From the NCBI GenBank assembly GCA_947568535.1, contig CANOPF010000014.1:1-33097 (forward strand): DNA of 33,097 nt, written 5' to 3'. A program made the position numbers and the translations under genes. How positions within the stretch are numbered: the stretch's first letter is position 1; the number at the start of each line of letters is the position of its first letter. Of this stretch, positions 18,057 to 26,434 are shown piece by piece. A model generated the notes under the pieces. It saw only the letters and a list, made by a program, of their open reading frames with translations, made no database searches and was not told where the DNA came from. The DNA is from an uncultured Clostridium sp. Lineage in GTDB: Bacteria > Bacillota > Clostridia > TANB77 > CAG-508.

Positions 18057-18839
18057 TTATTCTAAATGATAAAAATTTTTAAATTCATAGCCTTGTTCTT
18101 TTAAATACTGAATCGAATCTCTTAAAATAGAAGGCGTATCATTAACATCAGAAGTATCATGCATAAGAATAACAAGAGTACCTTTGTTTTTAGCAGATTT
18201 TTTTAAATTTTTTAATAATTGGGCAGAACTATATTTTTTCACGGAATCATTATTTAGACAATTCCAATCAATATAAGTATAATTCATATCAGAAAGGAGT
18301 TTAGCTGCTTCTTTTTTCTTTGTTTTATAATTGGCAGACATATAGCCATTAGGAAAACGAAACACATGAGAACAATAATTTTCTACACCAATTGCTTTTC
18401 CAATTTCAATATCAGTATTTTTTACTTCAGAAATAAAATGTTCAGAACTCTCATACAATTTATGATTATCATGAGAGTAACCATGATTAGCAAGATAATG
18501 TCCTTCATCATAAGCCCTTCTTACCAATTCAGGATGTTCTTTAACATGTTTACCAACAACAAAAAACGTAGCCTTGACTTGTTCTTCGTTTAAAATGTCT
18601 AATATTTTTCCTGTAGCTTTTATAGTTGGTCCATCATCAAATGTAAGATAGGCAATTTTTTCTTCCTGTTTGGTTAACATAGCGATTTTTTCTTTTAACG
18701 ATTCTTCTACCATACAATTGGTTGTTAAGGTGATAGCAAAAGAAGAAGGCTGATGAATATAGAAAAACAAAGAAGAGAAAATTAGACAAAGTATCATAAT
18801 AGACAATAAAACTTTTTTGTTTAAAAGAATAATTTTCAT
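18057..18839 (-). CDS. Polysaccharide deacetylase (NodB-type)
   Basis: Carbohydrate-esterase family 4 enzymes remove N-acetyl groups from peptidoglycan or chitin-like chains outside the cell. The 260-aa protein has an N-terminal membrane or signal segment (residues 10-30). The NodB motifs follow in order: TFDDGP (Asp68, Asp69), NHGYSH (His119, His123), RFPNG, DWN, and LVILMHD near the end. The ATG has AAGGAG five bases upstream. Leftward, next to the glycosyltransferase gene but separated from it by a terminator. Target is inferred to be peptidoglycan. Confidence 0.85.
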   Translation of the reverse strand: MKIILLNKKVLLSIMILCLIFSSLFFYIHQPSSFAITLTTNCMVEESLKEKIAMLTKQEEKIAYLTFDDGPTIKATGKILDILNEEQVKATFFVVGKHVKEHPELVRRAYDEGHYLANHGYSHDNHKLYESSEHFISEVKNTDIEIGKAIGVENYCSHVFRFPNGYMSANYKTKKKEAAKLLSDMNYTYIDWNCLNNDSVKKYSSAQLLKNLKKSAKNKGTLVILMHDTSDVNDTPSILRDSIQYLKEQGYEFKNFYHLE

Positions 18840-18900
18840 ATTGACTCCTTAGCATAAATATATGAAAGTATAGAAAAAAAATGACAAGGGATAAAAGACA

Positions 18901-18930
18901 AAAACGATATGTTATGACATATCGTTTTTT
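18901..18930. terminator. Bidirectional hairpin terminator
   Basis: AAAACGATATG (18901-18911) pairs with CATATCGTTTT (18918-18928). A- and T-runs on both sides allow use from the left- and rightward strands. It separates the glycosyltransferase gene from the deacetylase gene. Confidence 0.75.
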
Positions 18931-18949
18931 ATCATAAAGATTTTTATTT

Positions 18950-19639
18950 TCATTCAAGAACAGCATTAGCTTCTTCACGAGTAATATATTCATAATCAAC
19001 CATTTTATTTAATACATGTTTTTGACGCTTTTTAGCTAAGTCAGGATTAACAGTTGGTGCATAAACAGAAGGTGCATTAGGAACACCTGCTAACATACTA
19101 GCTTCTGATAAAGTTAAATCTTTTGGGGATTTTTGGTAATAACCTTGACTAGCTTCATAAATACTATAATATCCATCACCAAAATAAGAAGAATTAACAT
19201 ATAAAGCGAAGATTTCATCTTTGCTATAATTTTTTTCTAAGTCATAAGCGGCAAAAATTTCACCTAATTTTCGAAGTATATTTTTATCTTGATTAAAGAC
19301 GATATTTTTGGCTACTTGTTGGGTAATAGTACTTCCTCCCTCATCAAATTCACCATCACGAATATTTGTATAAAATGCTCGAGCAATGCCAATTGGGTCA
19401 ATAGCACCATGATGATAGTATCTATGATCTTCAACAGCAATAACAGCATGAATATAGTTTTGCGGTAATTGGTCAAAAGGGGTAAAGTTTTCTTGTTTAG
19501 TAATTTCTTCCACTCTAGATAGTAATGGTCTTTCTCTTAAGGCATTAGTGTAATAATTAAAACCAATCATAAAAAGGACACTAATGACTAAGATAGAGAT
19601 AATAAATAATATCATAACGATCTTTTTTAATAATTTCAT
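18950..19639 (-). CDS. Monofunctional peptidoglycan glycosyltransferase (GT51)
   Basis: GT51 enzymes polymerise lipid II into glycan strands at the outer face of the membrane. The 229-aa product has one membrane anchor (residues about 6-27) and the family motifs AVEDHRYYHHG with catalytic Glu70, RAFYTNI, GGSTITQQVAKN, then KLGEIFAAYDLEKNYSKDEI and LAGVPNAPS. No transpeptidase domain follows, so it is the monofunctional form. I chose the ATG at 19639, with AGAGG five bases upstream; the open frame extends 20 codons further without a better start. It is divergent from dapF. Confidence 0.85.
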   Translation of the reverse strand: MKLLKKIVMILFIISILVISVLFMIGFNYYTNALRERPLLSRVEEITKQENFTPFDQLPQNYIHAVIAVEDHRYYHHGAIDPIGIARAFYTNIRDGEFDEGGSTITQQVAKNIVFNQDKNILRKLGEIFAAYDLEKNYSKDEIFALYVNSSYFGDGYYSIYEASQGYYQKSPKDLTLSEASMLAGVPNAPSVYAPTVNPDLAKKRQKHVLNKMVDYEYITREEANAVLE

Positions 19640-19747
19640 AAAAACCTCTCTTCTTTCTACATTATATAACAAATATTGAATGAAGGGAATAGGATTCATA
19701 AAAAATTAAGATATGTTGGTAACCATATAGAAGAGAAAAAATCTATC

Positions 19748-19776
19748 TTTACAAAAAAGTATACATATGATACAAT
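19748..19776 (+). promoter_or_regulatory. Promoter of dapF-dapL
   Basis: TTTACA (19748-19753), a 17-bp spacer, TACAAT (19771-19776) preceded by TGA. Confidence 0.8.
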
Positions 19777-19781
19777 ACCAA

Positions 19782-19809
19782 ATAATAAGATATAAGTATA
19801 TCTTATTAT
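19782..19809 (+). promoter_or_regulatory. Perfect 13-bp dyad in the dapF leader
   Basis: ATAATAAGATATA, the two bases AG, then its exact complement. The dyad begins six bases after the -10 box and so covers the transcription start. It is equally an operator candidate or an RNA hairpin; there is no T-run. The dapF ribosome site lies 20 bases further on. Confidence 0.5.
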
Positions 19810-19836
19810 ATAGGAATACCTAAAAGAGGTGAAAAT

Positions 19837-20670
19837 ATGATAAAATTTACTAAGATGCAAGGGCTAGGGAATGATTATGTCTATATGGATGCCATCCATC
19901 AAAACATAGAAAACGAATCATCTCTAGCTCAATTTGTTAGTGATAGACACTTTGGCATAGGTTCAGATGGGTTAATTTTGATTGCTAAAAGTGAAATAGC
20001 AGATTTTAAGATGAGAATGTTTAATGCAGATGGCAGTGAAGCAGAAATGTGTGGAAATGGCATAAGATGTGTAGGAAAATTCGTATATGATAAAGGGTTA
20101 ACACAAAAAAATACCATAACGATTGAAACCTTAGCAGGGGTAAAAACATTAACATTGAATCTCCAAGAAGGAACAGTTAACACCGTTCGTGTAGATATGG
20201 GAGAACCTATTTTAGCACCAGAAGAAATTCCTGTTATGGCAATAGAAAAACCAGTACAAAATTTAACCGTAAAAGCACTAGATAAAGAATTTACCTTTGC
20301 CTGTGTATCTATGGGAAATCCACATGCGATTACGTTAGTAGAAGATACTGAGCATTTTGACGTAGAGAAATATGGGAAGATTTTAGAAACAGCTTCTGTA
20401 TTTCCTAACAAAACAAATGTAGAATTTGTAGAAATTCAAGATAAAGAACACATGAAAATGAGAGTTTGGGAAAGAGGTGCAGGAGAAACATTGGCTTGTG
20501 GAACAGGGGCATGTGCTACTGCGGTTGCATGTCACTTAAAGGGACTAACCAATAGGCACGTTTACATAGAATTACTAGGAGGAACCCTAGAAATTGAATG
20601 GAGTCAAGAAGACAACCATGTATATATGACAGGACCAGCGGTTACTGTATTTGAAGGAGGAATAGAATGA
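19837..20670 (+). CDS. dapF: Diaminopimelate epimerase
   Basis: DapF interconverts LL- and meso-diaminopimelate, the last step before lysine and peptidoglycan cross-links. The 277-aa length is standard. The two catalytic cysteines are seen in MCGNGIRC (Cys72) and [11 protein letters not shown] (Cys221), with the N-terminal [11 protein letters not shown] and central [17 protein letters not shown] precedes the ATG. The stop overlaps the dapL start as ATGA, linking it with the aminotransferase that makes its substrate. Confidence 0.95.
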   Translation: MIKFTKMQGLGNDYVYMDAIHQNIENESSLAQFVSDRHFGIGSDGLILIAKSEIADFKMRMFNADGSEAEMCGNGIRCVGKFVYDKGLTQKNTITIETLAGVKTLTLNLQEGTVNTVRVDMGEPILAPEEIPVMAIEKPVQNLTVKALDKEFTFACVSMGNPHAITLVEDTEHFDVEKYGKILETASVFPNKTNVEFVEIQDKEHMKMRVWERGAGETLACGTGACATAVACHLKGLTNRHVYIELLGGTLEIEWSQEDNHVYMTGPAVTVFEGGIE

Positions 20671-21875
20671 GTTTAATTAATGAGAATTTTTTAGCCTTAC
20701 AAGATAGTTATCTTTTTTCAACTATAGCCAAAAAGGTAGCAAAGTATACAGAAGAAAATCCAGAAAAGGAAATCATAAAATTAGGAATTGGAGATGTTAC
20801 TAGACCAATTGTTCCAGCATGTTTAGAAGCTATGCATAAAGCGATAGAGGAAATCGGAACAACAGAAGGATTTAAAGGATATGGACCAGAACAAGGTTAC
20901 CAATTTTTAAGAAAAGCGATTGTAGAAAATGATTATAAAGCTAGAGGGGTTACCATTCAAGAGGATGAAATTTTTGTATCAGATGGAGCAAAATGTGATT
21001 GTGGCAATATTGTTGATATTTTTGCACAAAACAATAAAGTGGCCATTACGGATCCAGTTTATCCAGTCTATTTAGATACGAATATCATGTCAGGAAGAAA
21101 CATTACTTATTTACCAGTAACAGAAGAAAATGATTTCATACCAGAATTACCAAAAGAAAAAGTAGATATGATTTATCTATGTTTTCCTAACAATCCAACA
21201 GGTACAGTTCTAACAAAAAAGGAATTAAAAAAATGGGTAGACTATGCTAAAGAAAATCAATCCATTATTTTATATGATTCTGCTTATGAAGCATTTATTA
21301 CAGAGAAAGATATACCACATACCATTTATGAAATAGAGGGTGCTAGAGATGTTGCCATAGAGTTTAAAAGTTATTCGAAAACAGCTGGATTTACAGGAGT
21401 GAGATGTGCATATGTTGTTATACCAAAGACAGTAAAAGGATTAACGAAAGCAGGAGAAGAAGTAAGTTTAAACCAATTATGGAATCGTAGAACTTGTACT
21501 AAATTTAATGGCGTATCTTATATCGTACAAAAAGCAGCAGAAGCAACGTATTCAAAAGAAGGGAAGCAGCAAATAAAAGATAATATTAACTTTTATTTAC
21601 AAAATGCTAATATAATAAAAGAAGGATTAGAAAAACTAGGATTTACTGTTTATGGAGGTGTGAATTCACCTTATATTTGGTTAAAAGTACCAAAAGGAAT
21701 GACATCATGGGAATTTTTTGACAAGTTATTAGAAGAGGTGAATATAGTTGGTACACCAGGAAGTGGATTTGGTTCACATGGAGAAGGGTATTTTAGATTA
21801 ACGGCCTTTGGCACAAGAAAAAATACAATCCAAGCAATGGAAAGAATGCAAAAACTTTGGAATACATCAAGGTAA
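20667..21875 (+). CDS. dapL: LL-diaminopimelate aminotransferase
   Basis: DapL makes LL-diaminopimelate from tetrahydrodipicolinate and glutamate in one PLP-dependent step, bypassing the DapD/DapC/DapE or acetylase routes. At 402 aa it is family-sized. Visible marks are [15 protein letters not shown] near the start, [21 protein letters not shown], and the PLP lysine in [12 protein letters not shown] (Lys238). Translation is probably coupled to dapF through the ATGA overlap. A terminator follows at 21899. Confidence 0.93.
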   Translation: MSLINENFLALQDSYLFSTIAKKVAKYTEENPEKEIIKLGIGDVTRPIVPACLEAMHKAIEEIGTTEGFKGYGPEQGYQFLRKAIVENDYKARGVTIQEDEIFVSDGAKCDCGNIVDIFAQNNKVAITDPVYPVYLDTNIMSGRNITYLPVTEENDFIPELPKEKVDMIYLCFPNNPTGTVLTKKELKKWVDYAKENQSIILYDSAYEAFITEKDIPHTIYEIEGARDVAIEFKSYSKTAGFTGVRCAYVVIPKTVKGLTKAGEEVSLNQLWNRRTCTKFNGVSYIVQKAAEATYSKEGKQQIKDNINFYLQNANIIKEGLEKLGFTVYGGVNSPYIWLKVPKGMTSWEFFDKLLEEVNIVGTPGSGFGSHGEGYFRLTAFGTRKNTIQAMERMQKLWNTSR

Positions 21876-21898
21876 AAGATATCCATGTAAAAGATAAA

Positions 21899-21932
21899 GA
21901 GGGTTCATTTTTGGATACCCTCGTTATTTTTT
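21899..21932 (+). terminator. Terminator after dapL
   Basis: GAGGGT (21899-21904) pairs with ACCCTC (21917-21922), followed by GTTATTTTTT. Its tail just touches the end of the opposing prepilin-like gene. Confidence 0.7.
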
Positions 21933-22317
21933 ATGTTGATGGATCCAAAACAGAATTTTCCTCTTGTGAGGTAATTGTTCCTATATTATCTATAATAAAA
22001 GTATATTTATTATGAATAGTGACTATTACAGGAAAGTCAGTAGAATTAATAATGCAACCATCAATTTTACTTAATTGAATGTTTAATTTGTTTATATCTA
22101 ACAATCCATTTTCATTAAAACTTCCCCATACAGCAATTTTTACTTGCTCTTCTGCATCTGCTTTTTCTGTTAACATTTTAGCTGTTTTAGACTTAGTCAA
22201 TATAGCATTTTTGCCAGTTAAAGCAGTAATAGATATGGTAGCTAAAATCAATAATACCAAAATGGTTATTACCAAGGCTATCAAAGTAATTCCTTTTCTA
22301 TTTGTTAAATTTATCAT
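21931..22317 (-). CDS. Orphan prepilin-like protein
   Basis: A 128-aa protein with a type IV prepilin-like N-terminus: short basic leader MINLTNRKG, then ITLIALVITILVLLILATIS. The usual Phe at +1 is Ile and there is no Glu at +5, a common variant in Clostridia. The rest is a short pseudopilin-like globular part. No pilus assembly genes are near. The upstream minus strand has a GGAGG ribosome site. Role unknown; secretion or uptake pseudopilin is one possibility. Confidence 0.6.
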   Translation of the reverse strand: MINLTNRKGITLIALVITILVLLILATISITALTGKNAILTKSKTAKMLTEKADAEEQVKIAVWGSFNENGLLDINKLNIQLSKIDGCIINSTDFPVIVTIHNKYTFIIDNIGTITSQEENSVLDPST

Positions 22318-22461
22318 TTTTTTTCCTCCCTATTTTTTTATCATTTTTCTAAGTTTAAATTAACATTATTTTATGGCAAATTTTTTATTATGTCAATACT
22401 AAGATAACTTGGATTTTCTATTTTTTTTGCTTAGTAACAAAACAAAAATTCGATAAAATAC

Positions 22462-22490
22462 TTGACTTTTTTATTTAGTGTGGATATAAT
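22462..22490 (+). promoter_or_regulatory. Promoter of the HD-ruvA-rarA cluster
   Basis: TTGACT (22462-22467), a 17-bp spacer, TATAAT (22485-22490), 25 bases before the HD gene start. Confidence 0.85.
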
Positions 22491-22514
22491 GTAAAAAAAG
22501 AAAAGGAGAGAAAA

Positions 22515-23069
22515 ATGAAAGAAGAATTTTTAGCTAAATTAAAAACAGTAAAAAGAGAAGGAATAGAAGAACTAATTCATTTTTTAGAGAAATCAGACTT
22601 TTTTATTGCACCAGCAAGTACAAGGTTTCATGGTGACCATGAAGGAGGACTAGTAGAACATAGTTTAAAAGTATATGAAATTTTAAAACATAAAGTGCAA
22701 AATAGCATTTTACCAATTGATATAGCAGAAGAATCCATCATAATTATTGGTTTATTACATGACATTTGTAAAACCAACTTCTATAAAGTAGATTATAGGA
22801 ATGCTAAAAATGCATTAGGTGTTTGGGAAAAGGTACCCTATTATACCATAGATGATACGATACCATATGGACATGGGGAGAAATCAGTCATGATGATAAC
22901 AGAATACATGAAACTAACCCCAGAAGAAAAATATGCCATTCGTTGGCATATGGGATATACAGAACCAAAGGAAAATTATAATGCAATTGGTAGCAGTTAC
23001 GCCAAATATCCAATTGCTTTATTAGCACATGAAGCAGACTTAGAAGCAACATATTTTTATGATACATAA
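22515..23069 (+). CDS. HD-domain metal-dependent phosphohydrolase
   Basis: A 184-aa protein with the HD signature: HEGGLVEHSLKV (His49), LLHDICK (His82-Asp83), PYGHGEKS, IRWHMG and LLAHEADLEA. HD proteins hydrolyse phosphate esters of nucleotides or nucleic acids. Compact single-domain relatives are often annotated as HD hydrolases of unknown substrate. AAAGGAGAG precedes the ATG. It is closely followed by ruvA (25 bases), so a link with DNA metabolism is inferred from position only. Confidence 0.75.
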   Translation: MKEEFLAKLKTVKREGIEELIHFLEKSDFFIAPASTRFHGDHEGGLVEHSLKVYEILKHKVQNSILPIDIAEESIIIIGLLHDICKTNFYKVDYRNAKNALGVWEKVPYYTIDDTIPYGHGEKSVMMITEYMKLTPEEKYAIRWHMGYTEPKENYNAIGSSYAKYPIALLAHEADLEATYFYDT

Positions 23070-23094
23070 CATTAACCATAGAAAGGAAATACAA

Positions 23095-23718
23095 ATGTTA
23101 GCATATATTAAAGGAACCCTAGAAATGAAAATGACAGAATATCTGGTAATCGATGTAGGAGGATTAGGTTATAAAATATTCATGTCAGAAGCAGGAATGG
23201 AAAAAGTAGGAAATATAGGAGACAACATAAAAGTACATACTTACTATAAAGTAAGGGAAGATGATATTAGTATTTTTGGATTTAACACATTAGAAGAATT
23301 AAAAATGTTTGAATTATTAATTAGTGTAAGTGGTGTAGGAGCAAAAACAGCACTAAGCATGTTAGCTGTATGTGAGCCATCTGAATTTGCACTGGCTGTC
23401 ATCTCAGAAGATATAAAAACACTAACAGGAATTCCAGGAATTGGAGCAAAATCAGCACAAAGAATTATTTTAGAATTAAAAGATAAAATAACAAAAGAGC
23501 AACAAATAGAAAAAATCAATAAACAAGTCAAAGAAAAAGTAGAAGACAAAATACAAGAAGCCATGGAAAAAAACCATAAAATAACAGAAGCAATGTCAGC
23601 ACTTCAAGTTTTAGGGTATAATAAAAAAGAAATTGAAAAAGCCTTCACACAATTAGATAAAGATGTACAATCAACCGAAGAATTAATAAAGAAGGGGTTA
23701 AATCTTTTAGGAAAATAA
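23095..23718 (+). CDS. ruvA: Holliday junction branch-migration protein RuvA
   Basis: RuvA binds four-way DNA junctions and loads the RuvB motor. The 207-aa product has the N-terminal OB fold (MLAYIKGTLE, VIDVGGLGYKI, REDDISIFGF), paired helix-hairpin-helix motifs (VSGVGAKTALSML and IPGIGAKSAQRII) and a C-terminal domain after an acidic/lysine-rich linker (SALQVLGYNKKEIEKA). The ATG at 23095 has an AAAGGAAA site. ruvB does not follow; rarA comes 20 bases later. Confidence 0.95.
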   Translation: MLAYIKGTLEMKMTEYLVIDVGGLGYKIFMSEAGMEKVGNIGDNIKVHTYYKVREDDISIFGFNTLEELKMFELLISVSGVGAKTALSMLAVCEPSEFALAVISEDIKTLTGIPGIGAKSAQRIILELKDKITKEQQIEKINKQVKEKVEDKIQEAMEKNHKITEAMSALQVLGYNKKEIEKAFTQLDKDVQSTEELIKKGLNLLGK

Positions 23719-23738
23719 TTTTGCAGATGGAGGAAAAA

Positions 23739-24979
23739 ATGAATCAGAATGAGCCACTAGCTTTTCGTATGAGACCAAAGACATTGGAAGATTATGTAGG
23801 ACAAGAACATGTAATTCGGAAAAGATAAAATTTTATATAGAACCATTCAGGCAGATAGATTATCCAGTATCATTTTATTTGGACCTCCTGGGTGTGGAAA
23901 AACATCATTAGCTAGAGTTATTAGTGAAACGACCAAATATAAATTTTATAAAATAAATGCAGTAACTTCAGGCGTATCAGAGATCAAGAAAGTAGTAGAA
24001 GAAACAAAGAATTTTATGTTGAACCCAACAGGAAAAAGTATTTTATTTATTGATGAAATTCATAGATTTAACAAATTACAACAAGATGCTCTACTTCCTT
24101 ACGTGGAAAATGGAACAATTATTTTAATAGGGGCGACCACAGAAAATCCATATTTTGAAGTAAATAAGGCGTTAATTTCAAGGTCAATGGTCATTAAACT
24201 AAATCCATTGACAGAAAGTGATATTTTTAATGTGTTGAAAAGTGCACTAGAGAAAAAAGAAGGATTAGGCGAATATAACATAAAAATAGAGGACGAAACG
24301 TTAAAAAAGATAGCTATAATTAGTAATGGAGATGTAAGAACAGCCCTTAATGGTCTAGAAGTAGCAACATTAACAACCCCTATACGGTGAAGATGGTTAT
24401 ATTCATTTAACACCAAAAGAGGTTCAAGATAGCATGCAAAACAGAAAAGCTATTTTTGACAGAAACGGAGAACAACATTATGATAATATCAGTGCATTCA
24501 TTAAATCCATGAGAGGTTCTGATCCAGATGCGACAGTGTTTTATTTAGCTAGAGCAATTAATGGAGGAGAAGACCCTTTATTTTTAGCAAGAAGAATCGT
24601 AATTTGTGCGTCAGAAGATGTAGGAATGGCAAATCCACATGCTTTAGTGGTAGCCAATAGTGCTATGCAAGCAATTCATATGATAGGTATGCCAGAGGCA
24701 AGAATTTTATTATCAGAAGCAGCTATATATGTAGCTACATCACCCAAATCTAATGCATCCTATATGGCTATTAATAAGGCATTAGAAGATGTAACGACCA
24801 AAGATACAGGAGAAATTCCTATGCACATCCGAAATGCACCAGTAGAAAAAATGAAAGAACTAGGTTATAGCAAAGGATATTTATACCCACATGACTTTCC
24901 AGGAAATTATGTAGAGCAACAATATTTACCAGATAAAATGTTAGGAACAAAGTACTATAGTCAGACAAAAAACGAATAA
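23739..24979 (+). CDS. rarA: Replication-associated recombination protein A, two +1 frameshifts at CGG
   Basis: RarA (MgsA) is an AAA+ ATPase related to RuvB and clamp loaders that acts at stalled forks. The zero frame starts at an ATG with a GGAGG site and reads FRMRPKTLEDYVGQEHVI, then codon 27 is CGG and a stop follows two codons later. Skipping C gives IGKDKILYRTI and continues through Walker A GPPGCGKTS (residues 48-56), Walker B LFIDEIHRFN (about 104-113), ATTENPYFEVN and SNGDVRTALN. A second CGG at 24385, followed at once by TGA, again needs one C skipped (TTPIGEDGYIHL), after which the C-terminal part runs to 24979. The joined product is 412 aa, close to the family's usual length, with no other defect. 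Confidence 0.85.
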
Positions 24980-24994
24980 AACAATTAAAAATGG

Positions 24995-25019
24995 AAAACC
25001 TACTAAAAAGTAGGTTTTT
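24995..25019 (+). terminator. Terminator between rarA and the TauE pair
   Basis: AAAACCTACT (24995-25004) pairs with AGTAGGTTTT (25009-25018), then T. It ends three bases before the next ATG, so that gene has no classical ribosome site outside the stem (only GTAGG inside it). Confidence 0.75.
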
Positions 25020-25022
25020 ATT

Positions 25023-25367
25023 ATGATAAAAAAAGTGATAATTGGTTTTTTAGCAGGCATAATCAGTGGTTTATTTTCAACTGGTGGAGGAATGATATTA
25101 GTACCTGCATTTATGTATATATTAAACGTTGATGCAACAAAAGCACGAGGAACGTCTGTATTTTGTATCTTACCAATGGTAATTACCAGTAGTTTTTTCT
25201 ATTATCAAGGAAACTTTATTCATTGGGAAATAGCCATTTTGTGTGCAATAGGAGGATCTATTGGAGGATTTATTGGGGCAAAATTATTAAAGAAATTGCC
25301 AGAAAAAATCATGAAAATAGCATTTACTATTTTTTTAATTTATGTATCTTATCGAATGCTGACATAA
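25023..25367 (+). CDS. TauE/SafE-type membrane protein, half-size (first)
   Basis: A 114-aa hydrophobic protein with the start of the TauE/SafE anion-exporter fold: GFLAGIISGLFSTGGGMILVPAF and an ARGTSVF motif. Full family members are about 250 aa with two such halves; here the halves are separate genes, this one and the next 31 bases downstream. The two probably form a heterodimer. The substrate, sulfite or sulfonate-type anions in the best-known members, is not known here. Confidence 0.7.
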   Translation: MIKKVIIGFLAGIISGLFSTGGGMILVPAFMYILNVDATKARGTSVFCILPMVITSSFFYYQGNFIHWEIAILCAIGGSIGGFIGAKLLKKLPEKIMKIAFTIFLIYVSYRMLT

Positions 25368-25398
25368 AAAACATAAGTCTGTATGGTAAGGAGGAAAC

Positions 25399-25821
25399 AT
25401 GACAGAAGTATTCATTGGTATTTTATCTGGAATTGTAAGTGGAACAGGAATGGGAGGAGGAACGATTTTAATTTTTCTTCTTTCTTGTATATTAGGGATA
25501 GAACAACATATAGCACAAGCAACCAATTTGATATTTTTTATTCCTACAGCAGTAGTAGCCATCATTGTCAATTTAAAAAATAAGAATATAGACGTCAAAT
25601 TGGCTATATTCATATCTATATGGGGAATTTTAGGAGCTATTATTGGAGCTAATCTATCTATTCATATCGAGGTGAAAATGTTGAAAAAATGTTTTGGCAT
25701 TTTTTTAATCATAATTGCTATGAATGAAATATATTCCATTGTTAAATTATATAAAAAACAGTATAAAAACGGTAAAAAAGAGAAGAATAAAAGTACAACA
25801 AAAAAGATGATAAATCCTTAA
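25399..25821 (+). CDS. TauE/SafE-type membrane protein, half-size (second)
   Basis: A 140-aa partner of the preceding gene with the same repeat motif (GILSGIVSGTGMGGGTILIF, then HIAQATNLIFFIPTA) and a final helix before a Lys-rich tail. AAGGAGG lies upstream of the ATG. The pair looks like a split full-length exporter. Confidence 0.72.
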   Translation: MTEVFIGILSGIVSGTGMGGGTILIFLLSCILGIEQHIAQATNLIFFIPTAVVAIIVNLKNKNIDVKLAIFISIWGILGAIIGANLSIHIEVKMLKKCFGIFLIIIAMNEIYSIVKLYKKQYKNGKKEKNKSTTKKMINP

Positions 25822-25846
25822 AATAAAGGTTAGTGGGGGTGAAGAG

Positions 25847-25987
25847 ATGAAATTTGTTAAAGGTATTATGATTGGTGGACTTATTACAACAGGGTTGATG
25901 ATGATGTATACAGAAAATGATATGATGAATAAAAAGAAATTAATGAAAAAAGGGAAGCAAATAGCTAAAAAAATAGGGATTATGTAA
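25847..25987 (+). CDS. Small YtxH-like membrane protein
   Basis: A 46-aa product not usually called because of its size. It has a strong GTGGGGGTG ribosome site, an N-terminal hydrophobic stretch (FVKGIMIGGLITTGLMMMY) and a Lys/Met-rich basic tail. The shape recalls small YtxH-type proteins; function unknown. Confidence 0.6.
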   Translation: MKFVKGIMIGGLITTGLMMMYTENDMMNKKKLMKKGKQIAKKIGIM

Positions 25988-26009
25988 AAAATATCATTGT
26001 ATACCATAA

Positions 26010-26040
26010 AAAAATTGCCAAAATTCTTTTGGCAATTTTT
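26010..26040. terminator. Bidirectional terminator
   Basis: AAAAATTGCCAAAA (26010-26023) pairs perfectly with TTTTGGCAATTTTT (26027-26040). It sits between the convergent small membrane gene and the Cys-rich gene and can serve both. Confidence 0.85.
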
Positions 26041-26043
26041 TAA

Positions 26044-26412
26044 TTACTTACATTCAGGTTTTTCAAAACATTCATTTTCACATTTATCACATTTATCATG
26101 TTCATCAATAAAGCAATCACATTTATCGCAGTTATCACCTTTTAAGCATTTTCCTTCATGGTGACATTTAGCACAAATTTTAATTTTTTTGGTGTCATTT
26201 ACCCAAATTTGAAGAGCATATTCTTTTCCAGGGCAAAGAGGTCCAAAAACAAATTCTCCTTCTTTATCAGTAAAAGTATGACCAATTGGTCTTCTTTCTT
26301 CTTTACCATGCTCACAAACTACTTCCACTAATTTTACAACAGCATTACATACAGGTTCTTTAAAACAATTTTTTACTACTCCATAAATAACATCACGATT
26401 GTCTTCTGTCAA
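26044..26412 (-). pseudogene. Carboxypeptidase-regulatory-like Cys-rich protein, start probably lost
   Basis: The 122-aa frame carries a small beta-sandwich like carboxypeptidase-regulatory domains (VIYGVVKNCFKEPVCNAVVK, GHTFTDKEGEFVFGPLCPG), then a C-terminal tail with many CxxC and Cys-Asp pairs. Such proteins are host-type and often 120-150 aa. Here the only start is a TTG (26412) with no ribosome site, and a stop lies five codons upstream, 22 bases from the recombinase stop. This fits truncation at the 5' end by integration of the element to the right. Confidence 0.55.
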
Positions 26413-26434
26413 TAGAAAAAAGTACTATATAGAA
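26413..26434. other. Candidate attachment junction of the integrated element
   Basis: The 22 bases between the truncated host gene and the end of the serine recombinase gene. Large serine recombinases usually lie at the very end of their element, next to att. The core dinucleotide and right end cannot be defined because the right end is outside the window. Confidence 0.4.

Noticed and set aside
23719..23738. ruvB following ruvA
   Set aside because: The gene after ruvA has RarA rather than RuvB motifs (GQEHVIGKDK, ATTENPYFEVN).
24385..24387. CGG reassigned to another amino acid (as reported for some Firmicutes)
   Set aside because: A different sense meaning would leave the reading frame unchanged, but these genes need a +1 change of frame.
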